Shown in pieces: positions 1 through 8,435 of a stretch of DNA of 21,279 nucleotides; the first letter of the stretch is position 1, and each line of letters begins with the position of its first letter. Where the stretch lies: the NCBI GenBank assembly GCA_023411715.1, contig JAEYOM010000151.1, forward strand, positions 1-21,279. The letters are read 5' to 3'. Under the pieces are notes generated by a model. The model was not told the DNA's origin. It saw only the letters and a program-made list of their open reading frames with translations, and searched no databases. Position numbers and translations under genes: made by a program. Source of the stretch: Bacillota bacterium (GTDB taxonomy: Bacteria > Bacillota > Clostridia > Acetivibrionales > DTU013).

Positions 1-1
1 C

Positions 2-127
2 TATGTTGATAGGTTAAGCCTCTTTTTGGATATAAAAATAATTTGGCTTACGATCATAAATGTGATAAAAAGGGAAGGCATAAATAGTTCGGAAAGCGCT
101 ACGATGCCTTTCTTTACGGGATTGTGA
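2..127 (+). CDS. C-terminal end of a priming sugar-phosphate transferase (partial)
   Basis: The frame opening at base 2 is free of stops until TGA at 125-127 and encodes the last 41 residues of a protein whose start lies left of the window. The segment YVDRLSLFLDIKII, then NVIKREGINS and SATMPFF, matches the C-terminal pattern of bacterial sugar transferases (PglC/WcaJ/EpsL family, polyprenyl-phosphate sugar-1-phosphate transferases). These membrane enzymes load the first sugar phosphate onto undecaprenyl phosphate. The next gene is a PglD-like acyltransferase 27 bp downstream, the usual PglC-PglD pairing, which supports the call. The catalytic region is outside the window, so the sugar cannot be judged. 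Confidence 0.8.
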   Translation, partial: YVDRLSLFLDIKIIWLTIINVIKREGINSSESATMPFFTGL

Positions 128-154
128 CTATACTCATAAAATCGAGGTTGTATT

Positions 155-793
155 ATGTCTGGTTTATTGATACTTGGCGCAGGAGGACACGGGAAGGTCG
201 TCGCAGAAATAGCGGCATTGACGGGAAAATTGGGCAAAATCGCCTTTCTCGATGATAACAGCAATCTGAAAAACGTGAATGGGATTCCTGTAGTCGGCAG
301 GCTGGATGATTTTGACCGACTTAAGGATGATTACGGGTATGCATTTGTTGCCATTGGAAACAACAGAAAAAGGTTAGGCTTTATAGACCGGATATCGAAG
401 GCAGGCTTCCAAATACCGGTATTGACGCATCCTTTTACGTCGATCAGCGGAAATTGCAGTATCGGTCCCGGCACAGCAGTAATGGCGGGGGCCGTTATAA
501 ATACAAATGTTACTATAGGCAAAGGCTGCATCGTTAATACGTCAAGCAGCGTAGACCATGACTGCGTCATAGAAGACGGAGTCCATATATCTCCGGGCGC
601 GCATATAGGCGGAACGTCCAGGATCGGCAGAAATTCATGGATATGCATCGGCGCTAGCATATCCAACAACATAAACATAGGTAGCGAAAGTAAAGTAGCC
701 GCAGGTGCGGCCGTTATAACGGATGTGGAAGCTAATACGTTGGTCGGCGGTGTTCCGGCGGTAGTGAAAAAAAGAATAGGGGTTGCGAAATAA
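155..793 (+). CDS. PglD/NeuD-like sugar acyltransferase (left-handed beta-helix)
   Basis: This 212-residue protein has the two-domain layout of the PglD/NeuD/EpsM family. An N-terminal Rossmann-like domain carries GAGGHGKVV (residues 8-16). From about residue 95 come hexapeptide repeats forming a left-handed beta-helix (CSIGPG, VTIGKG, AHIGGT, SRIGRN). VDHDC at 133-137 contains the His expected to act as general base (His135). Family members acetylate an amino sugar nucleotide such as UDP-4-amino-4,6-dideoxy-GlcNAc using acetyl-CoA in the cytoplasm. The start is supported by GAGG seven bases upstream. The usual bacillosamine partners (PglE aminotransferase, PglF dehydratase) are not in the window, so the acceptor is uncertain. 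It could also O-acylate another sugar. Confidence 0.85.
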   Translation: MSGLLILGAGGHGKVVAEIAALTGKLGKIAFLDDNSNLKNVNGIPVVGRLDDFDRLKDDYGYAFVAIGNNRKRLGFIDRISKAGFQIPVLTHPFTSISGNCSIGPGTAVMAGAVINTNVTIGKGCIVNTSSSVDHDCVIEDGVHISPGAHIGGTSRIGRNSWICIGASISNNINIGSESKVAAGAAVITDVEANTLVGGVPAVVKKRIGVAK

Positions 794-800
794 ATCAGGC

Positions 801-1916
801 ATGAAGATACTATATGTGACTACAATTTCGAATACAGTAAATGCATTTCTGATTCCGCATATTAAAATGCTGACCGATCAAGGGCATGACGTAGATGTGG
901 CGTTCAACATCGAACAGCCGGTAAACAAAGAAATATACGATTTGGGTTGCAAAGTATTTGAAATAGGATTCCGGCGATCTCCTTTCGATAAAAGAAACCT
1001 TAAGGCATACAAGGATTTAAGGAAAATAATTGAAGATGGAAGGTATGAGTTGGTTCATACGCATACGCCGGTAGCGTCTGTTTGTTCAAGAATTGCCTGT
1101 ATGAATTTACAAGGTGTGAAGGTATTCTATACGGCACATGGTTTTCATTTTTATAAAGGTGCGCCGCTAAAAAACTGGCTTATTTATTACCCTATAGAAA
1201 AATTGTTATCGAAACATACGGATGTTTTGATAGCAATAAATAAAGAAGACTACGAAATAGCTTGTAAGAAACTTCATGCTAAATCAACATGCCTGATAAA
1301 TGGGGTCGGTATAGACTTGAAAAAATTCATACCACAGACAAGTGCGTTGAAAACGCAGATGAGGAATCACTATGGTTTTGACAATGACGAATTTATACTA
1401 TTTTATGCGGGCGAATTAAGTTATAGAAAACATCAGGATCTATTAATCGAGGCGGTGTGTTTATTGGCTGACAGTATCCCCGAAATAAGACTGGTATTGG
1501 CTGGAACAGGTGAGTGCGAAAATCAGTATAAGGAGCTAGCAAACAAATTGGGCATCGGTGAGAAAGTCAAATTTATCGGATACAGGAACGATATAGCAAA
1601 CCTTATGTTAACTGCCGATATTGCAGTTTCATCATCAAGGCAGGAAGGTCTGCCTGTAAATGTAATGGAAGCGATGGCATCAGGCCTGCCAATAGTCGTA
1701 ACTGACTGCAGGGGTAACCGTGATCTTGTACAAAACGGTAAAAACGGGTATGTTGTCAGATTGGATGATCCTAAAAGTTTTAAGGACTCTATTAAAAAAA
1801 TTTACACGTTACCAGGGAATGGAAGCAAATTTAGCAGGAATAATCTGGAGATAATTGATAACTATTCTATCGGTAAAATTACAGATGAAATGAAAAACCT
1901 TTATGAATTTTCATAA
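801..1916 (+). CDS. GT4 glycosyltransferase, EpsD-like
   Basis: A retaining GT-B glycosyltransferase of family 4, 371 residues from this start. The N-terminal domain opens MKILYVTTIS and carries VHTHTPVASVCSRIA and YTAHGFHFYKG, both typical of EpsD/CapJ-type enzymes. The C-terminal nucleotide-sugar domain holds the E-x7-E motif in RQEGLPVNVMEAMASG. The protein has no clear membrane segment and should work on the cytoplasmic face, adding a sugar to the lipid-linked repeat unit. I chose ATG at 801 because MKILYV is the family's normal beginning. A TTG at 783 in the same frame would add six residues and overlap the acyltransferase. The ribosome site for 801 is weak, so coupling to the upstream gene, which ends 7 bp earlier, is likely. 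Donor and acceptor unknown. Confidence 0.87.
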   Translation: MKILYVTTISNTVNAFLIPHIKMLTDQGHDVDVAFNIEQPVNKEIYDLGCKVFEIGFRRSPFDKRNLKAYKDLRKIIEDGRYELVHTHTPVASVCSRIACMNLQGVKVFYTAHGFHFYKGAPLKNWLIYYPIEKLLSKHTDVLIAINKEDYEIACKKLHAKSTCLINGVGIDLKKFIPQTSALKTQMRNHYGFDNDEFILFYAGELSYRKHQDLLIEAVCLLADSIPEIRLVLAGTGECENQYKELANKLGIGEKVKFIGYRNDIANLMLTADIAVSSSRQEGLPVNVMEAMASGLPIVVTDCRGNRDLVQNGKNGYVVRLDDPKSFKDSIKKIYTLPGNGSKFSRNNLEIIDNYSIGKITDEMKNLYEFS

Positions 1917-2016
1917 TTTTTGGGCGAGGGGGGTAATGACATTTCGAAACCATAATAAAACGTGAGAGAGCATATATAACAAGAGAAATGCTACATGTTT
2001 GTGAGGAAGTAGAAAT
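1917..2016 (+). other. Short non-coding gap at the edge of the AT-rich cassette
   Basis: These 100 bases hold no plausible reading frame, the longest ATG frame being nine codons. I see no convincing hairpin or sigma-A promoter. A ribosome site (GGAAG) for the next gene lies at its right end. Base composition becomes clearly more AT-rich downstream of here. Confidence 0.4.
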
Positions 2017-2838
2017 ATGTCAGAAATGATTAATCAACAACCACTAATTTCAGTAATTATGGGCGTATATAATTGTGAAACGACAGTAGCCAGCGCAATT
2101 GAGTCTATAATGGCTCAGACCTATACAAATTGGAAGTTTATTATTTGTGATGATGGCTCAAAAGACTCTACGCTTAACATTGTTAAAACTTATGCAAATA
2201 CAGATAAACGTATAGTAGTAATTAAGAACGAAAAGAACATGAGATTGGCATATACGTTAAACCATTGTTTGAAATATGCCGAAGGAAAGTATGTTGCGCG
2301 TATGGATGCGGACGATATTTCTTTGCCGGAGCGTTTAGAAAAGCAAGTTGATTTTCTTGAGAAACATACGGAATATGATGTTGTAGGTAGTGCGCGTATT
2401 GTATTTGATGAGGATGGTGAAAAAGGGATTAGAAAAGGTCCTAAAATCCCAACTAAAGAGTATATGTTACTAGATTCTCCATTTGGACATCCTACCATTA
2501 TGATGAAAAAGAATGTCTATGATGATTTGAATGGTTATACGTTTTCCAAAGCTACTATGAGAGCTGAGGATTTAGATCTTTGGTTTAGATTTTTTAGTAA
2601 AGGATATAAAGGGTATAATCTATCTGACGCATTGCTAAAATATCACGAGTCCAAAAATGATCTTAGAAAACGAAATCTGAAGGCAGCGTTAGAAACATCA
2701 AAAGTTTATTTTCATGGTTATGGATTAATCGGAATACCATGGTATAAATATATTTTTGGATTAAAGCCTGTACTGTCTGCTATTATTCCCAAAAATATAA
2801 TGTATAAATTTCAGCGAAGCAAGTTGATGAAAGCATGA
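2017..2838 (+). CDS. GT2 glycosyltransferase
   Basis: An inverting GT-A glycosyltransferase of family 2, 273 residues. It starts with the classic nucleotide-binding strand SVIMGVYNCE, followed by SIMAQTYTNWKFIICDDGSKD. The metal-binding DxD region is RMDADD, and the acceptor-side acidic motif is AEDLDLWFRF. GHPTIMMKK is also usual for the family. There is no strong transmembrane helix at the C-terminus, so this is a soluble or peripheral enzyme adding one sugar to the undecaprenyl-linked repeat unit. The ATG at 2017 follows a GGAAG site; an in-frame ATG nine bases later is an alternative. The gene is AT-rich compared with the genes at either end of the locus. Sugar specificity cannot be read from sequence. 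Confidence 0.88.
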   Translation: MSEMINQQPLISVIMGVYNCETTVASAIESIMAQTYTNWKFIICDDGSKDSTLNIVKTYANTDKRIVVIKNEKNMRLAYTLNHCLKYAEGKYVARMDADDISLPERLEKQVDFLEKHTEYDVVGSARIVFDEDGEKGIRKGPKIPTKEYMLLDSPFGHPTIMMKKNVYDDLNGYTFSKATMRAEDLDLWFRFFSKGYKGYNLSDALLKYHESKNDLRKRNLKAALETSKVYFHGYGLIGIPWYKYIFGLKPVLSAIIPKNIMYKFQRSKLMKA

Positions 2839-2879
2839 GGAAGAATCATAATTATATGTGTGTCCTGGGGGAAATTTGA

Positions 2880-4031
2880 ATGAATATTTTATATTTGGTT
2901 TATTTTGATGTTAATGATTCTGATCAGATAGGTGTTAATAATAAAATTAAAAATCAAGTTGATGCATTTAGAAAATTAGGACACAGCGTATTCCTTGCAA
3001 GTTGTATAGATAACAAGTTTTGCATAGAGGAAGTTAACGGGAAAAAAGAGTATGACATAAAATACGGATTGACACATTATCGTAAGTCTGTATTTAAGGT
3101 ACTGAAGGACGGATTATATAAAAAAATTGACATGGTGTATCTTAGGTATCCAGGGTCAATTGATTATACATTATTTAATACGTTTAAGTTTTTAAAGAAA
3201 AATGGCGTTGGAGTTGTGCTTGAAATGCCAACGTATCCGATTGGCGGAGAATTAGCGACATTCTTGCATGAATTGTGGACAAATAAACGTTATGCTTCGT
3301 TTATTATGCATAGTGCTGCCTACGGAATGCATCGGATTTTTAGCAGGTCGATGTATGGATATGTAGACAAGATTGTTACATTTATGCCATATGACGATAT
3401 TTGGGGAATTAAAACAGTCAGGATTGATAATGGGGTTGACACTGATAAGTGCAAAACGGTTGAGAAGAAAGTGAGACGCGACAATAAAATAATTTTGATT
3501 TTGGTGGCACGCCTCTCTATTTGGCATGGTGCCGATAGGATGATTAGAGGCATATCCGAATACTACAAAAATAAAGGTTATGATGATATTGAATTGCGAA
3601 TAGTTGGTGATAGTGCTTTGTGTGACGAATTAAAAGAACTAACAAATGAATTAAATATGACCTCCCATGTCAAGTTTTTGGGCGCAAAATATGACAACGA
3701 GCTTTATCAGGAATATTGTAATGCTGATATTGCTGTTGGGTCTTTAGGTATGCATAGAATTAAAGTTTTAAATGGTTCAACACTCAAGATAAAAGAATAT
3801 TGTTCTTACGGCTTACCATTTATTTTAGGGTATAAAGAGCGAATGATAGATTCGTCGTTCAAATATGCTTTGAGCGTTAAGGCTACGGATGATCCTGTTG
3901 ATATGCAATCTGTTTTAGATTTTTATAAAAAATTAAAGATGGATGCTTCGGATATTAGAGCAATGCATGATTTTGCTGTAAAGCATTATACTTGGTTAGC
4001 ACAGATGAAAGAGGTTATTGCATCATTATAG
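2880..4031 (+). CDS. GT4-like glycosyltransferase
   Basis: A 383-residue GT-B-fold glycosyltransferase, diverged from the usual GT4 consensus. The N-terminus MNILYLVYFDVN and the stretch VNNKIKNQVDAFRKLGHSV are typical of sugar transferases that begin with a Rossmann strand and a glycine-poor loop. The C-terminal domain begins near KIILILVARLSIWHG and ends with LKIKEYCSYGLPFI, which takes the place of the E-x7-E motif and keeps one Glu. It sits between GT2 and the polymerase gene in the AT-rich part, as expected for a repeat-unit glycosyltransferase. A GGGGGAA ribosome site precedes ATG 2880. The linkage formed is unknown. Confidence 0.8.
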   Translation: MNILYLVYFDVNDSDQIGVNNKIKNQVDAFRKLGHSVFLASCIDNKFCIEEVNGKKEYDIKYGLTHYRKSVFKVLKDGLYKKIDMVYLRYPGSIDYTLFNTFKFLKKNGVGVVLEMPTYPIGGELATFLHELWTNKRYASFIMHSAAYGMHRIFSRSMYGYVDKIVTFMPYDDIWGIKTVRIDNGVDTDKCKTVEKKVRRDNKIILILVARLSIWHGADRMIRGISEYYKNKGYDDIELRIVGDSALCDELKELTNELNMTSHVKFLGAKYDNELYQEYCNADIAVGSLGMHRIKVLNGSTLKIKEYCSYGLPFILGYKERMIDSSFKYALSVKATDDPVDMQSVLDFYKKLKMDASDIRAMHDFAVKHYTWLAQMKEVIASL

Positions 4032-4039
4032 GGGGGGAT

Positions 4040-5347
4040 ATGCTTATACATTTCGATAAACTTTTACTAATATCGGTTGCTTTAGTTATTATTTTACTCC
4101 TTACTAAATTGTTGGTAAGAGAAAAGTATCATAAAATTATTTTGTGGATATTAACAGCAGGTTTAACATGGTACAGTGTGATAGGTCTTATATATTATGA
4201 TGTTTCTGACGCGTACTTATATATTTTGGAATACTTTTTATTTTTACTTATTGTAGTGCTGTGTGGTGCAACAAGTTGTCGGCTTAAAAGCGTCAATTAT
4301 AGTAGGACATTTTCAAGGCAATTAGGTATTGTTATGGATAAAATGCCGAAATTAGTACCATTGATGGCTATATCATATCTATTTTGTTGTTTTTTTCCAT
4401 TCGTATATCCAGCGATAAATATTGCTGCACTTTTTGATGTGAGAGGCTTTCTTAATGAATACCAAGTAACCTCATTTGCAGTAAAAATAGCTAGGCAATC
4501 AGATCCAATATATGTTTTGGTAACTACACAGATTAAACTGATAGCAATGCCATTTTTTTATATTTATTTGTACCAAAATAGAGAAAAAGTTCTAAAATTC
4601 TTGTTGTTATTCTTGATACCGATATATACCACTGCAATACAAAATGGATATATATCGAGAAATGAAATATGTGTGTGCTTAGCCTTTGTTATAATCTACT
4701 TTTGGAAAGAGAAGAAACTAAGCAAATGGGTAATTTTAGCTTGTATTGCAATAGGAGTTCCCATGCTCTTATATTCGCTGAGTATATTATTCTATACGCG
4801 TGTTGGGGGTACCTCCTCGGCTTCCGGATTCTGGGGAATAGTGTTAGACATGCTATTTAGTGAGAGTAGTTTTGTGAAAAATTATCAAACTGCTGCGCAA
4901 GCTAACTGCCATGTCTCAATCTTATGGTTTTTGATATATCTATTAACATTGCCTCTTCCTTCCGGTATTTTAATGCAATTGTTTAATTTTTCGCAACCTC
5001 AATTAGCAAGAATTTTAACTAAAGCAATAATTGGAATTGATTATGGCGGGCAAGGCTATTATGTGCTACTACCATCAGTTTTGGGTGAAGGAATAATGCT
5101 GTTTGATAAATATTTCGCCTTTCTTTACGCTATTGTTGTTGGAGTCTTGATATTTTGGTTTTTAAGAAAACTTAAAGTAAATAAAGTATTAGATTATTAT
5201 TTGCTGTATTTTATGCTAGATGTTTTGAGACAAATGAGAGGCGGAAGTCAGTATATATTCTCTACATGGATCACATCATTAGTCTGGCTTGCGATAGTAA
5301 TAAAGCTCTGTTACTCATCCATAAAATCCCGATATTACCAAGTTTGA
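4040..5347 (+). CDS. Wzy-like repeat-unit polymerase (multi-pass membrane protein)
   Basis: A 435-residue, very hydrophobic protein with roughly ten to twelve predicted membrane helices, for example LLLISVALVIILLLTKLLV at the start, a long run around ILEYFLFLLIVVLCG, and VWLAIVIKLCY at the end. Larger extracytoplasmic loops separate some helices. Wzy polymerases have almost no conserved sequence, so the call rests on topology, length, AT-richness and position between glycosyltransferase genes in a locus that also has a Wzx-like flippase and CpsC/CpsD. It would join lipid-linked repeat units on the outer face of the membrane. The ATG at 4040 gives a protein beginning directly with a membrane helix and has a G-rich site at 4031-4037. 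An upstream in-frame start at 3992 would overlap the previous gene by 40 bp and is less likely. Confidence 0.75.
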   Translation: MLIHFDKLLLISVALVIILLLTKLLVREKYHKIILWILTAGLTWYSVIGLIYYDVSDAYLYILEYFLFLLIVVLCGATSCRLKSVNYSRTFSRQLGIVMDKMPKLVPLMAISYLFCCFFPFVYPAINIAALFDVRGFLNEYQVTSFAVKIARQSDPIYVLVTTQIKLIAMPFFYIYLYQNREKVLKFLLLFLIPIYTTAIQNGYISRNEICVCLAFVIIYFWKEKKLSKWVILACIAIGVPMLLYSLSILFYTRVGGTSSASGFWGIVLDMLFSESSFVKNYQTAAQANCHVSILWFLIYLLTLPLPSGILMQLFNFSQPQLARILTKAIIGIDYGGQGYYVLLPSVLGEGIMLFDKYFAFLYAIVVGVLIFWFLRKLKVNKVLDYYLLYFMLDVLRQMRGGSQYIFSTWITSLVWLAIVIKLCYSSIKSRYYQV

Positions 5348-5374
5348 TTAGGCGAGAAAAAGGAGATGAAATAA

Positions 5375-5512
5375 ATGATAATAACGAAAAATAGAACAGT
5401 TTTTCCTTGGGAAATGAAACAAAATGTATATGTCCGAGGTGGTGCAGCTGGTAAATCTTTAATGGATATAGTAGAGAAATTAGTGGTTTCGTGGGAATAT
5501 GGGACATGTTAA
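5375..5512 (+). CDS. Small 45-residue reading frame with a strong ribosome site, possibly a frameshifted remnant
   Basis: ATG at 5375 follows a near-perfect Shine-Dalgarno AGGAGATG at 5361-5368 with six bases of spacing, so it is very likely translated or was recently. The product begins MIITKNRTVFPWEMKQ and is soluble. I do not recognise a family. After residue 42 the frame stops at TAA 5510-5512. If one G of the run at 5501-5503 were missing, the frame would continue as GHVNKVLRRKNK and end at TGA 5538-5540, exactly overlapping the ATG of the next gene. That ATGA arrangement suggests that a slightly longer gene was frameshifted, or that there is a base-call error. No function is assigned. 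Confidence 0.45.
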   Translation: MIITKNRTVFPWEMKQNVYVRGGAAGKSLMDIVEKLVVSWEYGTC

Positions 5513-5536
5513 TAAAGTATTAAGGAGAAAAAACAA

Positions 5537-6760
5537 ATGATTAACGTAATTGGCTTAGGCTACATCGGACTTCCTACCGCTTTAATGATGGCATCCCATG
5601 GCGAAGAGGTTATCGGTACGGATTATAATAAGGAACTTGTAAATACACTTAATGCTGGAAGAACCACGTTCAAAGAGAAAGGTTTGGATGAACTGTTTAA
5701 TGAAGCTGTTATTGCCGGCATTAAGTTCAGTACAGAGTATCAGGTGACTGATTGTTACATTGTATCCGTTCCGACTCCGTATGATAAGTTCTCTAAGAAG
5801 GTTGATGCCTATTATGTCGTTGCTGCTGTTATGAACGTGATGGAGGTCTGTCCGAAAGGTGCAACAGTGGTTATCGAATCAACCGTTTCACCGGGCACAA
5901 TTGATAAGTTCGTTCGGCCTGTCATTGAGGCAAAAGGGTTCCACATTGGTGAGGACATCAACCTCGTACATGCTCCAGAAAGAATCATCCCTGGGAACAT
6001 GGTTTATGAGCTTTTACATAACAATCGGACAATCGGTGCAGATGATCCGGCAATCGGCGAAAAGGTAAAGGCACTCTATGCTTCTTTCTGTCAAGGAGAA
6101 ATCATTGTTACCGACGTCAGAACAGCTGAGATGACAAAGGTTATAGAGAATACCTTCCGTGCAGTAAACATTGCTTTTGCAAATGAGCTGGCAAAAATAT
6201 GTCGCCATGATAACATGGATGTGTATGAAATAATCAAAATTTGCAATATGCATCCTCGTGTGAATATTCTTCAACCTGGTCCTGGTGTCGGTGGACATTG
6301 CATCTCGGTTGATCCGTGGTTCCTTGTGGGTGATTATCCGAGCCTTGCAAAGGTTATTGATGAATCTATGAAGACTAATGATAGTATGCCTGACTTTGTC
6401 CTTAACCGTGTCTATGAAATTATGAAAGAAAACGGCATGCAGGATATTAGTAGAGTTGGCTTGTATGGAATGACATACAAGGAGAACGTAGATGATATGC
6501 GTGAATCGCCGACACTACAGATGCTGGAGTCTATGGAGAGACATTTATGCGGAAACCTTGTAAGGGTTTATGACCCGTTTATAGAGAATAATGTAGTCCC
6601 TAATCAGATGCATGACCTTGATGAATTCCTTGCGTCTGTTGATCTGGTTGTGTTGCTAGTTGGACACAATGAAATCAAGGAAAATATAGACAAGCTGAAG
6701 AACAAGGTTATTCTGGATACTAGACATATTTGTGATTTGGATGGTGTGTATAGGTTGTAA
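5537..6760 (+). CDS. Nucleotide-sugar 6-dehydrogenase, WecC-like
   Basis: A 407-residue member of the UDP-glucose/GDP-mannose dehydrogenase family, which oxidises C6 of a nucleotide sugar twice with NAD+ to give a uronic acid. The NAD-binding fingerprint is GLGYIGLP (residues 6-13). The substrate and active-site motifs are ESTVSPGT (114-121), HAPERIIPGN (145-154) and the thiohemiacetal-forming Cys in GVGGHCISVDP (Cys255). HAPERIIPG followed by LLHNNRTIG is closer to WecC-type UDP-N-acetylmannosamine or UDP-N-acetyl-hexosamine enzymes than to UDP-glucose dehydrogenase. An AAGGAG site precedes the ATG. It is the first of two family members in this locus (see the gene at 9884), so the polymer may contain two different uronic acids. 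The gene is less AT-rich than its neighbours. Confidence 0.88.
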   Translation: MINVIGLGYIGLPTALMMASHGEEVIGTDYNKELVNTLNAGRTTFKEKGLDELFNEAVIAGIKFSTEYQVTDCYIVSVPTPYDKFSKKVDAYYVVAAVMNVMEVCPKGATVVIESTVSPGTIDKFVRPVIEAKGFHIGEDINLVHAPERIIPGNMVYELLHNNRTIGADDPAIGEKVKALYASFCQGEIIVTDVRTAEMTKVIENTFRAVNIAFANELAKICRHDNMDVYEIIKICNMHPRVNILQPGPGVGGHCISVDPWFLVGDYPSLAKVIDESMKTNDSMPDFVLNRVYEIMKENGMQDISRVGLYGMTYKENVDDMRESPTLQMLESMERHLCGNLVRVYDPFIENNVVPNQMHDLDEFLASVDLVVLLVGHNEIKENIDKLKNKVILDTRHICDLDGVYRL

Positions 6761-6904
6761 AGACTTTTTGTTGAGTTTTACAAAGCGATTAGATTTTATT
6801 TTTTGTGTATTCCGTTCGGAAAACGATGGGCTAAATAGTTTTTGCCGTGGATATTTTTGCTAGGCTCATACCGTATTAGACAGTTACAGAAGGAGATATC
6901 CATA

Positions 6905-8419
6905 ATGCCAGAAACCAGCAAAACAAAAAATGTACTAAAAAACCTAATAGGTACGGTGATTTACCAAGCCTGTACCATATTAGTCAATATAGTAGTATTA
7001 AATTTGTTTTTACGACAATATGGTTCGGAAGTAAATGGATTGGTATCCACATTGAATCAGATTCAGGGATATATAGCTTTACTTGAAGCTGGCCTGGGTG
7101 TAACTGCTATACAAGCTCTGTATAAGCCAATGGCAATTCAAGACTATGATAAAGTTAATACAATTTTAAAAGCGGCAACGAATTATTATAATAAAACCGC
7201 AGTGGCTTATGCTATATGCATTGTTTTTGTAGGTGCTGTTTTAACCAATGTACTTAGTACAGATATACCGAGAAGCCATATTTTTTTAATGATGGTGATT
7301 CTAGCAGTTCCAACCTTGATGGACTATTTATTTCAAGGGAAAATACGAATAATGCTTACCGCCGATCAGGACGTATTTATAATAAATGTTTATAATGCTG
7401 TAACGCTTATTATTACAGGAGTATGTAGAATTTTTCTGATAAAAATGAATGTATCTTATATACTTGTTCAGAGTGCTTTTATTATTTTTACAGCTTGTAA
7501 GATAATCTTATTGAAGTCATACTACGACAAGAGATATAAATGGTTAAATTTGAAGGTGAATCCGGATAAAGAAGCACTAAAACAGAAAAATGCTAATTTA
7601 GTTCATCAAATAGCTGGGTTGGTGGTAAATGGAACTGATGCCATAGTAATTAGTACTTTTCTTGGCTTAAAATATGCGAGCATTTATTCTGTATATTCAA
7701 TAGTTTTTTCTGCTTTATCGACTTTTATGTGGCAGTTTTCAAATTCAGCTACTCCTAGCTTTGGTCATTATATGGTTCGAAATGATGAAAAAGAGTTAAG
7801 AAAAGTATTTTTGGATTTAGCTAATGGCTTTTACATTATGACTTTTTCTGTGTATAGTGTTGCATATTTGATGATTGTTCCTTTTATTGATCTTTATACA
7901 GTGTCGGTGACAGATATTAATTATAGAATGGAATACCTTCCGTTATTTTTTGTTGTGATCGGCATTTCAAACTGTATCAGAATTCCGTCTAATAGTATTA
8001 TTAATGCAGCCGGTTTTTTTGAGAAAACAAAAAATCGGGCTATTCTTGAAGCCGTGATTAACATAACGGTTTCTATAGTCTGTGTTCAATTTATAGGTAT
8101 TTATGGTGTGCTAATTGGAACGATATGCTCGTTTTTATATAGAACTGTTGATATTATTCTTTTTACAAATAAATATATCATCAGAAATGTCATAAAAAAG
8201 CAGGTTGGAATGATTGTGTTGGATTTGCTGATAACTATAGTATTTATTTTATTGATTCAAAGTATAAATATTTTGAATACGAGAACGTGGATTACAATGA
8301 TATTGAGTACAGGCATTTTATTATTAGCAATTTTAACGATTCTGTTATTGGTAAACTATCTTTTTAACAGAGATTATTTGGTGTCAAATATCCGGAGAGT
8401 AAAAACATTATTAAAATAG
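6905..8419 (+). CDS. Wzx-like polysaccharide flippase
   Basis: A 504-residue integral membrane protein with about 12-14 hydrophobic segments, of the MOP superfamily (polysaccharide transporter, RfbX/Wzx). The N-terminus NLIGTVIYQACTILVNIVVL and the following RQYGSEVNGLVSTLNQIQGY are typical of the first helices and loop. Later PSNSIINAAGFFEKTKNRAI is a usual cytoplasmic loop with conserved Asn and Gly. It would move undecaprenyl-diphosphate-linked repeat units to the outer leaflet for the polymerase. The start at 6905 has an AAGGAG site nine to ten bases upstream. A TTG at 6842 in the same frame would add 21 residues that do not look like the family. The gene is AT-rich, in keeping with the exchangeable part of the locus. 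Confidence 0.87.
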   Translation: MPETSKTKNVLKNLIGTVIYQACTILVNIVVLNLFLRQYGSEVNGLVSTLNQIQGYIALLEAGLGVTAIQALYKPMAIQDYDKVNTILKAATNYYNKTAVAYAICIVFVGAVLTNVLSTDIPRSHIFLMMVILAVPTLMDYLFQGKIRIMLTADQDVFIINVYNAVTLIITGVCRIFLIKMNVSYILVQSAFIIFTACKIILLKSYYDKRYKWLNLKVNPDKEALKQKNANLVHQIAGLVVNGTDAIVISTFLGLKYASIYSVYSIVFSALSTFMWQFSNSATPSFGHYMVRNDEKELRKVFLDLANGFYIMTFSVYSVAYLMIVPFIDLYTVSVTDINYRMEYLPLFFVVIGISNCIRIPSNSIINAAGFFEKTKNRAILEAVINITVSIVCVQFIGIYGVLIGTICSFLYRTVDIILFTNKYIIRNVIKKQVGMIVLDLLITIVFILLIQSINILNTRTWITMILSTGILLLAILTILLLVNYLFNRDYLVSNIRRVKTLLK

Positions 8420-8435
8420 ATGCGAGGTTTATAAG

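Noticed and set aside
6761..6904. Promoter before the flippase gene (TTGAGT, 17 bp, TTTTAT)
   Set aside because: Four of six matches in each hexamer in an AT-rich stretch is expected by chance.
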